Positions 12,091 through 24,653 are shown, numbered from the stretch's first letter. The stretch is 64,000 nucleotides of DNA from Planococcus citri (GCF_950023065.1 NC_088678.1:30432580-30496579); one strand, 5' to 3'. Program-made: numbers and translations. The notes: a model not told the origin generated them from the letters alone.

Positions 12091-13718
12091 AGCTTTCCAG
12101 CTCAATTTGGTAAAATTTTGATTTTTTCCACATTTTTGGTCAAAATTTGATTTTTGAAAATTCACCAAAAATCTAAAAAGGCACTTTAGCACTTGAAATT
12201 TTGACAGGTGATGAATTTTCGCCTACTCTTTCGATATACTTTTGTACAGTTTGAAAAATATTGTGCAAGTCCTATGCTGGAACGAAAATTCTGCGATTTC
12301 AGCTGACCTGTCAATCAAAATGGCCGCCATTTTGAAAGTGGGGTCACTTTTTTTCTAGGACAAGGGCTAGAAATGTTCCTTAGTTCTCCCCCTTTGAGAA
12401 AAAAGTTGTCCAGGAGGATCGGCGGGGAGGGGGTGCAACAGATCTGAGATCCTTATGTGGGACTTCCGACTATTCTCATATGTATATTGGTGAAAAAATT
12501 AGTTGCAAAAATTGCCTGCAAAGTTCAAATTCCATTAAAATTGTTTAAAATGGCTGAGAATTGATGAAACATTGTAAAAAAAAAAATTGAGCGAAATATC
12601 GTAAAAATGCTCATGAAATGAAATCGTGAAAAAAATTAGGTACATAAAGCGTTACGAAACCCATAAAATTATCATAGAAATAACCTGAAAGTTACCAAAA
12701 ATTGATAGAATTTCTGTGATAGCTGTCATCAACCTCTAAAAACGTGAAAAATCCTGACGTAGTGGTATTTTTTCATTATTTTTTCAGTGATCAGTGCAAA
12801 AAATTTTATAAAAACCACTCATCGAAGTTCCGAAAGTCATTTCCTTTTTCTTTTTTTTTTGATTTAGTAGACACCTTGAGATAGGTTGATTTTTCGTTTT
12901 GTTTCAAAAATTATTAATTGAATTTAATATCAACTCCTTCGAACCGAATATCACCATTTCCGATCATTCTGGGGCCTTCAGCAGCGTAATTTTCGATTTC
13001 TATCGGAATTTTAAAGTCCAAAAATGTGGAAATCAATTTGGGAGAATAAAAATCGAATTGTAGTTCATTGTAGAACTGTTTAAAGGATTTACCTAAATTT
13101 GAGTATATTTTCAAGCGGACCCCTCGAGTACATTTTCTGACCTGTTTATTTTTAAGGGGGAAAAAAAACTCAAAAAATCAGGAATTTCAGTTTTTAAAGA
13201 AGTTTTGGAAACGTGTACGAATCTGTATCTTATCTAAAACCAGCCCATAGAATTTACACTCCATGATTTCAAGCCATTGTCGAATCTCAGGAGCGATTTT
13301 CTATTTCTCTAGAATTTTTCAAGTTCTCCAGATGACGTGGAAATTAATTTGGGCAGCTAAAAATCGAATTGTGACCCATTCTCGATCTTTTTTGTAGATC
13401 AAAAAGGTCTGAAAATTGCTCTGTTTGTAAAATGGCAGTTTGCATATAGAAGCTCTAATTATGTGAATAAATTTTTACTCAGTGACGTAGAAAATGAAGG
13501 AATGTGAGTGTTCTGAACACACAATTTTTAATAAAAAAATTTCACGAAATTTTTTTCTGAATTTAACATGAAACGTACCTAACATTTAAAATGTAAAAAA
13601 CATGGATTTGATGCATTTTTGAAACACGTTTTTCTAATTTCAGGCTCAAAGGTGGCCTTAAATGAAATTTTTATAATAGCAAAATTGTATGGGAAACGTT
13701 AAGAAACAATTCTGGTAA
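12091..13718. other. Presumed toy intron; diffuse repeat relics
   Basis: Around 12950-13110 and 13260-13400 there are decayed pieces related to the family B interior (GGGCAGCTAAAAATCGAATTG). Otherwise the sequence is AT-rich, and I see no exon. Confidence 0.4.
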
Positions 13719-13955
13719 ATTTTTTTCAAAATGAGTTCGTAATTGTGCCGATGTTTTTTCATATTTCTACCCCTCCTCACTCTATATCTATAGGGTGTTT
13801 TTTTCGTCGTCAAGACGAGACCAACGAATGAAATTAATTTCTCGCGCAGATTGCTTTTTTTTTCTTCCTTCAACGTAATATACGAAAACTCGAGCACTTG
13901 CAGCAGATTTTGTGGTAAAAAAAAAATATAAATTAAGGGAAAAAACACTCCACCA
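13719..13955. repeat. Non-coding duplicated block, copy 2
   Basis: Second copy of the 9570-9832 block in direct orientation, about 4.1 kb away and about 250 bases downstream (minus-strand sense) of the toy RED exon. It differs by several substitutions and small indels but keeps the central conserved words. Confidence 0.8.
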
Positions 13956-14202
13956 TCGTATCTACTCGTACACCGCGTTAAAAGAAAAGAATAAGGCGAA
14001 ATTAATAAAACGTCGAGAACACGTATCGTGGAGGTACCCTGCTCCTGCTCTCCATGCTCTTATAAGCTTGTGTGCTATTAGACCAAGATGATCGATTGCG
14101 CCGCAATTAACTATACTATAATATCGGTTTACTAATTACCATTGTATAGTAATGGTGTATTGTATGTAGGTACTAAATACGTGTATTTGAGTATAAACTT
14201 AC

Positions 14203-14383
14203 GCTTGGTATGTTGTCGTTGGTACAAACACCTTCGGCCAGCAGTCTATCTCTGATTTCCCACGCAAAGATGGAAGGGCACTCTCGTTTAAAAGATGCAA
14301 TTTTAGCTACGACGCCATTCGTCGCCACGCGAGGCTTTGATCCGCCTATCGCTCGCGGTTTTATCGAACCGGTTTCGTAATAT
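14203..14383 (-). CDS. toy: Pax6/toy exon: RED half of the paired domain
   Basis: The 181-base exon follows TTTCTTTGTAG and ends AGC|GTAAGT. Its first base completes the split Arg codon from the previous exon, followed by 60 full codons beginning YYETGSIKPRAIGGSKPRVAT and ending CTNDNIPS. This is the linker and most of the C-terminal RED subdomain. Ending after NIPS matches the splice position I remember for Pax6 genes, so the next exon should begin V-S-S-I-N-R-V with the last recognition helix. I could not find that sequence in 1-14202. Either the following intron exceeds 14 kb or I missed a short exon. NGVVAKIASF differs from the PEVVSKIAQY seen in many Pax6 proteins; the change is conservative and no key residue is lost. 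GSIKP rather than GSIRP again supports toy. Confidence 0.94.
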
Positions 14384-15814
14384 CTACAAAGAAAATAAAC
14401 ATTATGTTTCGGTTATACAGAGTTGACAGTCAACGTGTTAGTTTCATAGGAGTATAAGATGTAGGTACTCGTAATGAGGAGAGGGTTTAAAGATGGGCTT
14501 ACAAGAGTTGTAAGTTGGCTCATTATTTATGGATTTTTGGCTCAAAAATTTAGCTTTGAGCGCTGAGAAAGAGATGCATCTACTAGAAAAATTCGGTATC
14601 CCAAAAAAGAATAAATGAAATTCGCATTTCTCGATTTTTAAAGAATTTTTGGAAATTTAAAACTCTCCCTGATGAGTCAAATATTCGAGATCACCGCAGA
14701 ATTTTTTTTTTATTGAACGAAGAAAAATCGCGAGAGGATTCTAATTATTTTGAAAAGCCCCACTAGATATGTAAGAACCAGAAAAAGTTTCAAGGATTAA
14801 ATGAATTACATTTCTCAATTTTTAGTGAATTTGCAAAAATTCAAATTTTGCAATTTGGCCAATTTTTCTCTAAAAAAATTAAAATTCGATTATCATGAGC
14901 CACCCTAGAGTTTCCAACAAATTTCAAATCTTGCAGTTCTCAAAAAAGATGATTTTTAGTATTTTTTTGAATGTAAATTTTTTTTATACTTTCAAAAAAT
15001 TATTTTACGACTTGATTGTATTTGAATTTATTGTTCAAGAAGTTTTTGATGGGGGTGGGAGAGGGGAAAGTCAGTGACATTTCTAGAACTTTTTAAAAAT
15101 TTGAGAGCAAATTGCAAAATTGGACGTTTTTAAAATCTATCTACTTATTCAGCTGCAGAGAGAACCATTAAGTATACCCACGATTAGAAAAGAAATTACA
15201 TATAAAAAGAATTTCTTTTCTTTCTCCAGAACCAAAAACTTCGGTTCAATTCCAAACAATAAACCCCCCCCCACCACCCGTAGAAATACAGCAATTCAAA
15301 AAATATACAAAGATTTTTGTTGAGAATACTTTTCTTTGAGATACGTTATTCTGTTCTAAAAGGATAGATAGAGGGTACGTATGTTTCACTCATAACACTA
15401 TACTTAGGAATAGTTCTTTCACCTCGTACAGCAAAGAAAATACTGTCTTTTGATACGTTTGCAAAAAGAAAGCATTTTTTCTGTAAGGTATTGTTTCAAG
15501 AATCGAATTATAGGTGTCGCTTGAAGGTCGCATTTTATTCATTCGAGTAGATAATTTGATTTATTTTTAAGAGACGTTTAAATAAATTGTTGTTAGTCTG
15601 TCACAGAATGAAAAGAACCAGAAATGTGACTTTTCGCGATGCTTTTTTTTTTGTTTTTGTTTAAATGAAGTGAATTTAAATAATCTCCTTATACTGAGCG
15701 GATTCGTTTCTATCATATTTTCTTGTCGAAGGTCAGGGTTTGTCAAATTTTCCCATCATCAAAAATCACTCTCATTCGAGTACTTGGACATTTCAGGTAG
15801 CCCTATCATACGTA
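14384..15814. other. toy intron between the RED exon and the foldback element
   Basis: Part of the 3.3 kb intron separating the two paired-domain exons. AT-rich, with a C-run near 15262. I see nothing coding. Confidence 0.6.
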
Positions 15815-17084
15815 CCCCATTTTTAATGACAGCCAGGGGGTGTCAAAGTTTTCAGTGAACCTAAAATATCATCCATTTCAGCAATGGATTACTCGATAAC
15901 TGTGATACCTACCAAAATGGAACTTTTTTCGATAATTAGGGGTTCTGAAAGGCTTTTTGATGATATCATAAAAATCAGTGTTGCCACTTTTTTTCGTAGG
16001 TACAAAAAATTAGCTCAAAAAGTTTCGAAACGTAGTTTTATATCATTGCGACTCTCAAAAATTTTGAAAAAAATATATTATGGACAACTTCTCATGCATG
16101 AATAACATATAAAAAAATTGGGATGGTACCATGTTGCAAAGTTGATTTTAAAAAATTTAAAGTTTGCGAAAAAATGGCGATTTTTTAATTTAAAACATGA
16201 AAAAAAGTTTTAATAGGTGAAGTTGACCAATTTGACCCCTATTTTTACGTATTTGTTGAAAAAGTTGAAAACCCCCTTTCACTCGATGAAATGAACTCCT
16301 CACAAAAAAATCAAAATTCAATTTTCAATATCAAACATCAAAAAAAGTTTAAAATTCAGTTGTGTTATTTTGACTTCTTTCTGACGTATTTCATGAAAAA
16401 GTTGATAAAAATTACACTCACAACAAAAAAATAAAAATTCGATCATTTTTGAATCTTTTCAAATTTTGATTTTTTTGTGAGGGGTTCATTTCATCGAGTG
16501 AAAGGGGTTTTTCAACTTTTTCAACAAATAGGTACGTAAAAATAGCGGTCAAATGGGTCAACTTCACCTATCAAAACTTTTTTTCGTGTTTTAAATAAAA
16601 AAATCGCTTTTTTTCGCAAACTTTAAATTTTTTAAAATCAATTTTGCAACATGGTACCATCTTAATTTTTTTTATATGTTATTCAGCATGAGAAGTTGTC
16701 CATAAGATATTTTTTTCAGAATTTTTGAGAGTCAGAACGATATGAAAACTACGTTTTGAATGTTTTCGAGCTAATTTTTTGTACGAAAAAAAGTGGCAAC
16801 ACTGATTTTTATGATATCACCAAAAAGCCTTTCAAAACCCCTAATTATCGAAAAAAGTTCCATTTTGGTAGGTATCGCAGTTATCGAGTAATCCACTGCT
16901 GAAATGAATGATATTTTAGGTTCACTGAAAACTTTGACACCCCCTGGCTGCCTTTAAAAATGGGCTAGAGGGCTGCGATTTGCGCCATTGGTCATCCCTT
17001 CGGAAGGTCTATCTACAGGAAAAATTTCAAAAAAATCGCCGAACCCCCCTACCACTTCTTGGTCCAATTGACATGGAATGAACC
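15815..17084. mobile_element. Foldback element family A, copy 2 (large palindrome)
   Basis: Two arms of roughly 600 bases meet near 16420. The right arm keeps the outer end (CCAATTGACATGGAATGA, about 17070); the left arm lacks roughly the outermost 190 bases. Paired landmarks: GGGGGTGTCAAAGTTTTCAG (15835) against its complement near 16930, AAAATCAGTGTTGCCAC (15970) against GTGGCAACACTGATTTT (16790), and the ACTCGATGAAATGAAC region against its complement near 16480. No transposase was seen. It lies in the toy intron between paired-domain exons. Confidence 0.85.
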
Positions 17085-17645
17085 TCCTGATTCTTTTCTC
17101 TTTCATATTCAAAGATCTTCTCAAGGCAGTCAAGGAGGTAGATAAAATGCAAGTCTGATCATAACTCTTTTTCCTGCTTTATCCTGAGATCGCATAGCAT
17201 TTTTTATATCTTCAAATTTGTGGCTTTTGCATTCATTTTGTATTACAAAGATTTTTATCAATTTTTGCGAAAATGGCTTGTAATTTTTTCAACTAACACT
17301 TCTTCTTCAAGACTTATATAACATAATAATTCTACAAATTGTAGACACCCAAATTAAATTTGAGTGACGACGTCAGGAAGCCCAGATCAAATTTCTCTGA
17401 AAAGTTGTTTTAAAAAGTTTTTAATTTTCAACGATTTAAAATTTTCATTGACTTGAGAGTAACCCTGAGATCATGTAACTTTGGGTTTGGCCTTTGAAGG
17501 AAACTAAAAATATGAGAATCAATTTTTCTCTCAGCTCACAAAACATAATCCTTCCCCCTCTATAGTCTTCCTCCTTCAGAGCTATAAATAAAAACACGAA
17601 TCTACGTATAGGTATAAATAAATGAAGCACTAGGAAACATCTAAC
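17085..17645. other. toy intron between foldback copy 2 and the PAI exon
   Basis: Ordinary AT-rich intron ending (minus-strand sense) at the donor GTTAGA of the PAI exon. Nothing else was recognised. Confidence 0.6.
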
Positions 17646-17883
17646 CTGCCTAAAATTTTTGATACACAGCCATTTGAAACTTGAAGTATTCTAGAAATAT
17701 CACAAGGTCTCGCTCCGGAGTGGGCTAATTCTACAATTTTCTGCCTGGTTGAATCTGGTAAAGGTCTGCCGTTCACGTATACACCGCCCAGTTGATTGAT
17801 GCCGCTATGGCCAGCTGACGAGCAGCCGAACAACGTTGAGCTTTGAGCCATAGCTGCAGCCATATTGCAATGCTCAGGATCTT
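17646..17883 (-). CDS. toy: Pax6/toy exon: PAI half of the paired domain
   Basis: Encodes a sequence-specific transcription factor of the Pax6 group, which in insects sits at the top of the eye and head development network. The 238-base exon starts after CTTTTTGCAG and ends AG|GTTAGA inside an Arg codon. It encodes about residues 5-84. After a short N-terminal lead (STLFGC, typical of toy), the paired domain starts near residue 29 (GHSGINQLGGVYVNG) and runs through PRPCDIS-type helix-turn-helix sequence to KILGR. The diagnostic Ile, Gln and Asn in RILQVSNG (about residues 70, 72, 75) are the Pax6 choices; Pax2/5/8 have Gln, Arg and His there. VYVNG rather than VFVGG, with STLFGC, favours toy over eyeless. 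Family knowledge says a homeodomain should follow in later exons. It is not visible here. Confidence 0.95.
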
Positions 17884-20800
17884 CTGCAAAAAGAGAGAAA
17901 AAAACATGAAAAATGCATGAAAATATCATCGGTGATTAAGATGAGTCGATGTGTGAGGTCTGTGAGGTCTAAATTAGTCGCCAGTTTTATGGGTAAATAT
18001 ATACCTAAGGCATTTTTACTAATACGGAAATTCAAGTTTGCAGACCTAGGTACATGGAAATATTGTCCAGAAATGGCCTAGTCGTAAGATGAAGTCAATT
18101 TTAAAAAATACCTACTATAGAATATTGTGAGAGAATCATGCCATACACTATTCTGAAAATCACTGAGTACTTCATTCACACACGAAACACAACCACTTTA
18201 TTCTCCCGAAACTGAAGAAATACTAAACACTACAAACACTTCAGTCTTCACTATAGCGAATATGCCATCCCCCCTCTCACGACAAAATAAAATTCAAATT
18301 CTATCAATAACAAACAAACAAAAAACACCCAAATAAGATCCCTCAGCCACTCCGACGGCTCAATTGTATCTAGTCTGTCGCAATTGTACAGACAATTTTC
18401 TCAGAACCGAGGATCCAGATCGAGTGAAAGAGCTGAAACAAGAGACGAACGTCGTTTCGTCGTACACCAGCGGGACAATATGACACTAATGAATCATACC
18501 TGACCAGATTATTGTAAATAAAGAAAAGAGAGCCGAAGGAAAGGGTAATTTAGGAGAAAAAAATTCATATTTTCAGATTCGTGCCGCGAATTTCTCCTTT
18601 TTTATTATTATTAAAAAATTAAACGCAAAAAGCGTAAAATTAAGTAGAAACGGGTGCGAAATAATGCCACAATCGTCGTTATTATAAAAACTTTTGTAAA
18701 TTAAAAACTTCATTTTTAAGAATTAAAATTAAAATTTTTTAGGGTCTCGGTGGTATATATTTTTTAATTAACATGTTTAATTCGACGTTGGCATTTTTAT
18801 ACGTAGCTGGGTATTTTGTTGCCTTTGGAAACAAGGAAAAAAAAGCACAAAAGGTACAGTAAGGTTGACGATTCTTTCAACAAAAGATGGGTAAATGTCC
18901 GGAGAATTGTTGGCACGGGGCTGGCAAGAAAAAATTAATGATCTTTTTTCAATGTCCGATATCGTTGAAATACACCCTACGGAACGGCACCGTTACCTAC
19001 CACAATGAAACCGGACATAAATGTGGTTAAAGTTTAATCAGTTGGAGGTACCTGTGTTTATACGTATTGTAAGAGTGTATAATGTAGTCTCGTTTATAGA
19101 AAACCTGTATGTACGTACGTTGTAGGTGTAGGTAAGGTACCTATATGTTTAATTTAGTGGCACTGCTATGGCATGGCACCTCGTATAAAACAAATGAAAC
19201 GTCGGCCTCATCGTAAGATGTTAATAAAACATCCCGCTGAGCTGAGCTGTACAAAATATGCACCACTTTACGCCTCATTAGCTTTATTGAATTTTCTCGT
19301 CGCGTCCTCATTTAATTGCGAGGTTTTCGCGATACTTGCCCGCGCACCCTTTTTACAAGCGGTGGCGGCGCCTTTTAGGTGATATTTTTATTATGTCGAT
19401 ATCGAGATTTGTCTTTTTAGGTTTGACGATGTTTTCAATGTGCCCTCGATACGTATAAGCTCGCGTGATGCGATAAACACTGTATCTTTTCAATAGAAAT
19501 ACTAAATTGAGTTTGGAATGGGGAATTTAAAAATAAGAGGTTTTTAGAGCACTTGTCTATAAAGCCAATCGTAGGAGATTGGATTTCAAGAAAAAAACAA
19601 ATTCAATATTTTTTCATTCTCTCCCGAGCACAAAGAAAGCGGTGTCATGAGTACCCCCCCCCCTCTGAAAAATCTAAAAATTATAATTAAAAACAAGTTA
19701 TCAGAAAATTTTTAATTTTTGCGTCATTCAGAATTCCTGTCAGTAACCATATTTTCAAAAAAAAAGTTTCTTATTCTGGCCCCAAAAAAACGCTAGTCCT
19801 CAATAAAATCAAGCAGAAATCGATGAAAATTTTTCAAAAATTATAAATTTATGATAATTTCTCTAAATGACCCATTTTTTAAAGAAAAATGAATCTGTCC
19901 CTATCACCAGAGGCGTGACGAAGCGACGTGTTGTTGGTTGGTGGGGGAGGGGGGTGGTGTGAGACTGAAATTTTCCCAACTTTTCACTACAGGCTCCCCT
20001 CGCCCTCTCCAAACGTATCAGTGCGAATCGCAAAAAAAAACAGAGGGTTTTGACCACACTTTATAAAAATCTTTATTTTTAGTTGAAACTGACCCAGGAA
20101 AATTTTCAGCTTAGGAGTTTGAAAATGTTCCATGGAGGGAAGAAATGCCCCCCCCCCAAAAGGAAAAAGTTTTGAAGAAATAAATGGAGGATTTTTCGTT
20201 CCAACCATTACCTTACCTGTTTTAGAGAAAATGGACCAATTCCAATGGTACGTGTTCGAGATTTTATGTCGACCCAGGCATTGCCATCAAAATCCCAAAT
20301 CACTTTTATGAGCGTAAAAATGTGCAAATTGCTTATTTTTAAGAAATTTCGTGATTTGAAAATATGCGAAAACGTCGAAAGATATTATTCTCTAAACTGA
20401 AGAAATGGTTTGAAAAAAAATGGTCCCAATTTTGTAGTTAATATTATTGCTGATTTCAATTTCCAAAAAATCAAAAAAAGTAGCCCAAAATTTACCAAAT
20501 TCTTTTTTATGCACTTTCAGACCAAATTTCTAAATTTAGCTTTTATTCAAAAGTCCATTGTTCAAGAAAAAATAAAAATTGAAAGACTTTGACCCCATTT
20601 TTAACTTTTGGAATCGATCAGTAGTGGTTTCGAATCTTTCTTGAGCCTCCAGCGTATTATGGAATTTTTCTGTTAAAATCCTTTCGATCGATTTAGATAT
20701 ACATAAATATGCACATAATTTTTCAAAATTTATTCCTACTAGTTCAAATGCAAAATTTTCTCCAGCGATTTAAAAAAAAAATCATTAGAAAAACTTGAAC

Positions 20801-23800
20801 ATTTAGGTACCTACTTATTTACTCATTTTTCCTTCATTTTTTGACATTCAAAACTGATTGGTGCTTTCTCCAAAGTCCGGACTTAGGTTTTTGATTTGGG
20901 TATTTTTTGAGAAAAAAAGATTGAAATAAGAATTTTTAACTTGCAAAAAAAATAGTTTTTGAAAATACTAAAAGTCAATAATCGAAAAGATCACAAAGAC
21001 AGTATAGGTATTAGGTACATATATCCGAATTTATATAAGTGCTGAATTTCATTTCTGGCTGTTTTACATAGGTACGAACATTTTTTCCTAAATTGCAAAA
21101 TACAAAAATTCACTGGAAATTCGGAGAGTCAAAATTGGAACATGAATCAAATTTTAACTTCCTATACCCTAGATTTGATCATTTTTTTTTTGAAAATAGC
21201 TCAAATCTGAATTTTTAAAAATTGACTAAAAATTGCAAAATGAAAATTCAGCTCCTGAAATTCAGCTCCTGAAATTCGACCTGGTGATATATTTTTGGAT
21301 GCTGTTCCAGTCTCTCTTCGCTAGATATTTAAATTCAAAAATCCTCTGGAAGCTCCATCAGTATAGCTGGAAATCACCTACGAGATTGAAAATACTCGTA
21401 GGGTATGAACCAAATTTCTGATGTTTTCCTCAAGTAGATCAAATTTTGAGTTTTCATGGAAAATTGGACTTTGGATTGCCAAAAACTTGTTGAAAGTCGA
21501 AAATACATTTACCTAAACTTGTCGTGTATTTTTTAATTCCAATTTAATTTTGTTTCGTACTGCCCAAAAATGTTTTTTTCAGTATTTGAAATACCTCCCT
21601 TGTTACAATTGAAAAACATTAGAACTGTAAAACTGAAAAAATACCAAAATTCTCTTTCGAAAAAATTCTCAATTCAAAATCCAACTTCCAGACTCGTCCA
21701 TTTAGAATTTCACACGTTTCACTAACAGATGTACCTCCATCCAGTCTATCTACAATCTACATACCATACATAAACATATACTATGCATTTATATACTCGT
21801 AATACATACATTTCGGTAAAATAAAATCGACTCAACGGCGAGATCTCGTCGCGTATAAAATTGATTCTGTCAATCAAAATTACTCGTCGACGCGAGCCGA
21901 TGCAGTATACAGCTTTAGATGGAATCTGTCATTCGCCAAGTGTTATATTTTCACACGGATTCGCGACTGACTCGCGGTAAATACAACGATAGAGTGTTTT
22001 TTCCTTTTAATTTCAATTGTTCGGGATTACGTGTAGGATGACGCGATCGATGCTGATTTTTGGGAGCGGTTACAGATGCGGAACGATGGTTTTTCATATC
22101 CAGATCACACCATCATGCTGCAAAATCGCGAGTAATCTCGCGATGGGTGGGTTTGGATATAGCGAACGTAGTAATTTTTATGGAGGCAAAATTTTAACAT
22201 TGGTATCGTATATATTCGCATTTTTGAGGGATAATTTTTAATCGCAATTATCTCGGTGCTTATTCGCGTTAGTCATCGAAAAAGCGCTATAAAAGGACGA
22301 ATACGAACGTAGAATAATAATTATTCGTGCAATTTGAATACTAGTGAAATTTCGAAACAACGAAGCGTAAAAATTACAAAAGATAAACTGATGATAACCC
22401 GAAGCTAATCGTCTCTTTTGGAGGTACATTCACCTTTGAATTATCTTTTAATGTTTGATGAAAAAAAAATGTTATACAACTTTTAAAATACATCTGTACC
22501 CACCTTGGAATGAAAAATTGTACTATAATTTGATTTTTAGCCCAAGTTAAGGTAAATGGTCGTCCTTTGTTGACCCCTTTTTGATATTTTTTTATAAAAT
22601 GAAACCGACCAAATAGAACCGTTTTGCCTAAACTTAGCATGAACTGAACTAATCGGAATAAAATGAACGAGCTTGGGGTTTTTAAACAGAATTTCAGGCT
22701 AGCCCAATTTGAATGCTCATTACCATGGAAATTTAAAGGATTTCTCCAGTCTACCTTTTTACAGTTTTATTAATAATTCTGTATTAAATACTTCGAGGGC
22801 ATTTTCAAAGTTGACTGTTGAGGAATTTTATGGGCCCAATAATAGAAGACCACCTCAACATAGCAAAATTCTCCGCATCGTATCGATTACGTGTGGAAAA
22901 ATCTCATCGAACAGTAAGTATTATACTATATTGTTCAATACAAGAGGCTGTTTTTCTGGGATGAAAAATAGCCGTAGGTGTAATAAGCCGCGTACGAATC
23001 CCTATTCGGAAAATTCTCCCAGAGAGGGTAAGCGATGCCGACGAGAGGTGTCTTATTCAACGACGAATTTCCACCAAGCATCAACCCGACCCCTGGAATC
23101 ATCTTCCGTTATTATACTGATGCGATATTGCGGTATAAATGCGGTATAAGAATACTACCATGTTTATGTGTAAGATTACCTTTTCATTCTTCACCCCTTT
23201 TTCAAAATAGACTATGACTACTTTTTACACCTGGAGCGCCGACTACGCGATTTATAACCCTAACTGAACGTGATACTCTTGATCGAGCTTATTTCACGAC
23301 GCCAAAACGTGTTTTCTCTTTTTCTTTCTCTTTCTCTTTTCTAGGGCACATTGATAAGGTGTTGTGTTCTCCCCTCGGCAGTGACGATGGCGCGATCTTT
23401 GAATGGGGTACCTTATGCGGATTTCATGAATATTATTTAAACGTTTCTCGCGCATTGGGGTCGAGTTTTTTGAAATGAAGTCGTTTTGCCTTCCTCTGAT
23501 GTACGTATTTGGTGAAATGATGAGAGATGCGGTAGCCATTTTTCTTTTTTAATTTTTGCAGTTTTGTATGCTTTAAGTATATTTTAAAATGGTGTTTGAT
23601 TTATTTGAAATTTTACTTGCTTTGAATTCTTGTAATTTTAATTTTTAAAAAAAATGAAAATATGTCATCTTCGACAGGGGCACGGAGACGGACAAAATGA
23701 CATACTCGTACCTCTCCAATTTGGTAGAAATTCGTTGAAAAATAGGGAATCGCACCACTGAGAATTGGAAAACAAGATTTACCAACAGTCCCTGAAAAAA

Positions 23801-24120
23801 TGAACACTTTTTTTGCATGATGCACCCCCCCCTACTACTTTAAAAACTGATATTTTTGAACATTCGGTATTTAATTTTCAATTTCGATCATGAGAAGTGA
23901 TAAAATTCAAACTATGCACGGTGAGAATAATCGCCGAATGTATGTATGTATTTATAAAACAACATATATTTACAATATGTACACGAAATTAAACGGATAG
24001 AAAATCGCCATAGTTGCTAATGACGCGCTGAATCTAGGTTTTAGACCTCGGGGAAAGCAATCAGACATTGTTACATCTGATATTCCCTATCGATCATCGA
24101 TCAGCAGCAAATGAGCTGCT
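17884..24120. other. Large toy intron, proximal part
   Basis: Distal two-thirds of the first coding intron in window order. GC-richer stretches at about 18340-18500, 19160-19380 and 21870-22200 could hold regulatory sequence. The 146-codon open frame at 22709-23149 contains a possible acceptor (TTTTTACAG near 22770) and donor (ACA|GTAAGT near 22915), but its product resembles nothing I know. Homopolymer runs and single CTGGAAGCTCC-like repeat relics (near 21345) are present. Confidence 0.5.
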
Positions 24121-24459
24121 TTATGTCGCCAGAGACACACGCATCAACTCAGCCAGTGTGTTATCGAAAACTCTGGAAAATTTTACCACCGAAGTCATCA
24201 GCTGTCTAAAACTTGATTCAAAGACAGCTCCAGCGTTCCAGCTTTGCTGATTTCGCCGGATGTCTGAGTACGTTTCACTCGACAACTGGCATACCTATTG
24301 AAAATGCTGACACAGCAACTTGTGGATCCAGGACATTCCAGGTAGCTGATCAAGTTGCTTATCTGAGTTCATCGCCGCTGACAAAGCATCTTTAACATCG
24401 ACCAAATTCGAGGAATCATGATCAACGTTCTTAATGTTCGTACGGAGCAGTCTTTGCTG
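24121..24459 (-). pseudogene. Unidentified coding relic with one in-frame amber stop
   Basis: On the minus strand one frame is open for 112 codons except for a single TAG at 24297-24295, ending at TAA (24123-24121). The conceptual product includes LVDVKDALSAAMNSDKQLDQ and PGMSWIHKLL before the stop, and SWNAGAVFESSFRQLMTSVV and FDNTLAELMRVSLAT after it. Base composition is clearly GC-richer than the flanks, as for exons. Downstream (minus sense) the sequence looks like a 3' UTR, with a Pumilio-type TGTAAATA near 23965. It lies inside the toy intron on the same strand. I do not recognise the family. It could be a pseudogene, a transposon fragment, or a real exon pair with a misread junction at the TAG. 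Confidence 0.4.
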
Positions 24460-24640
24460 TCAACTTGTTGCTCGATAATTCTCGAATTAGAGAAAGTGTT
24501 AAAAATAATGAAAAATCGTGTCATTATCAGTAATTGTTTATTATGGCGTTTTTACTGGTAATTCTTCGTATTATTGTGATACATTGTATTTGAGAAGTCA
24601 AAAAACATGAATTGTGACTTTTAGATTTTTCTATTCGAAT

Positions 24641-24653
24641 ATCTGAGATTTGT
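24641..24653. repeat. Target-site duplication, left copy (ATCTGAGATTTGT)
   Basis: The 13-bp word ATCTGAGATTTGT at 24641-24653 recurs exactly at 25688-25700 and brackets the non-LTR element. Confidence 0.9.

Noticed and set aside
1..14202. The next toy exon (V-S-S-I-N-R-V) and the homeodomain
   Set aside because: Looked for on the minus strand and not found. GC-rich patches at 5.5, 10.1 and 10.8 kb do not encode it.
17630..17929. Reading the paired-domain ORF from its upstream MIFSCIFHVFFSLF as a signal peptide
   Set aside because: Those codons are the pyrimidine tract and acceptor of the intron, not protein.
22709..23149. 146-codon open frame on the plus strand as a gene
   Set aside because: No recognisable domain, no ATG at its start, odd composition. 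Only the possible splice sites inside it are worth a note.
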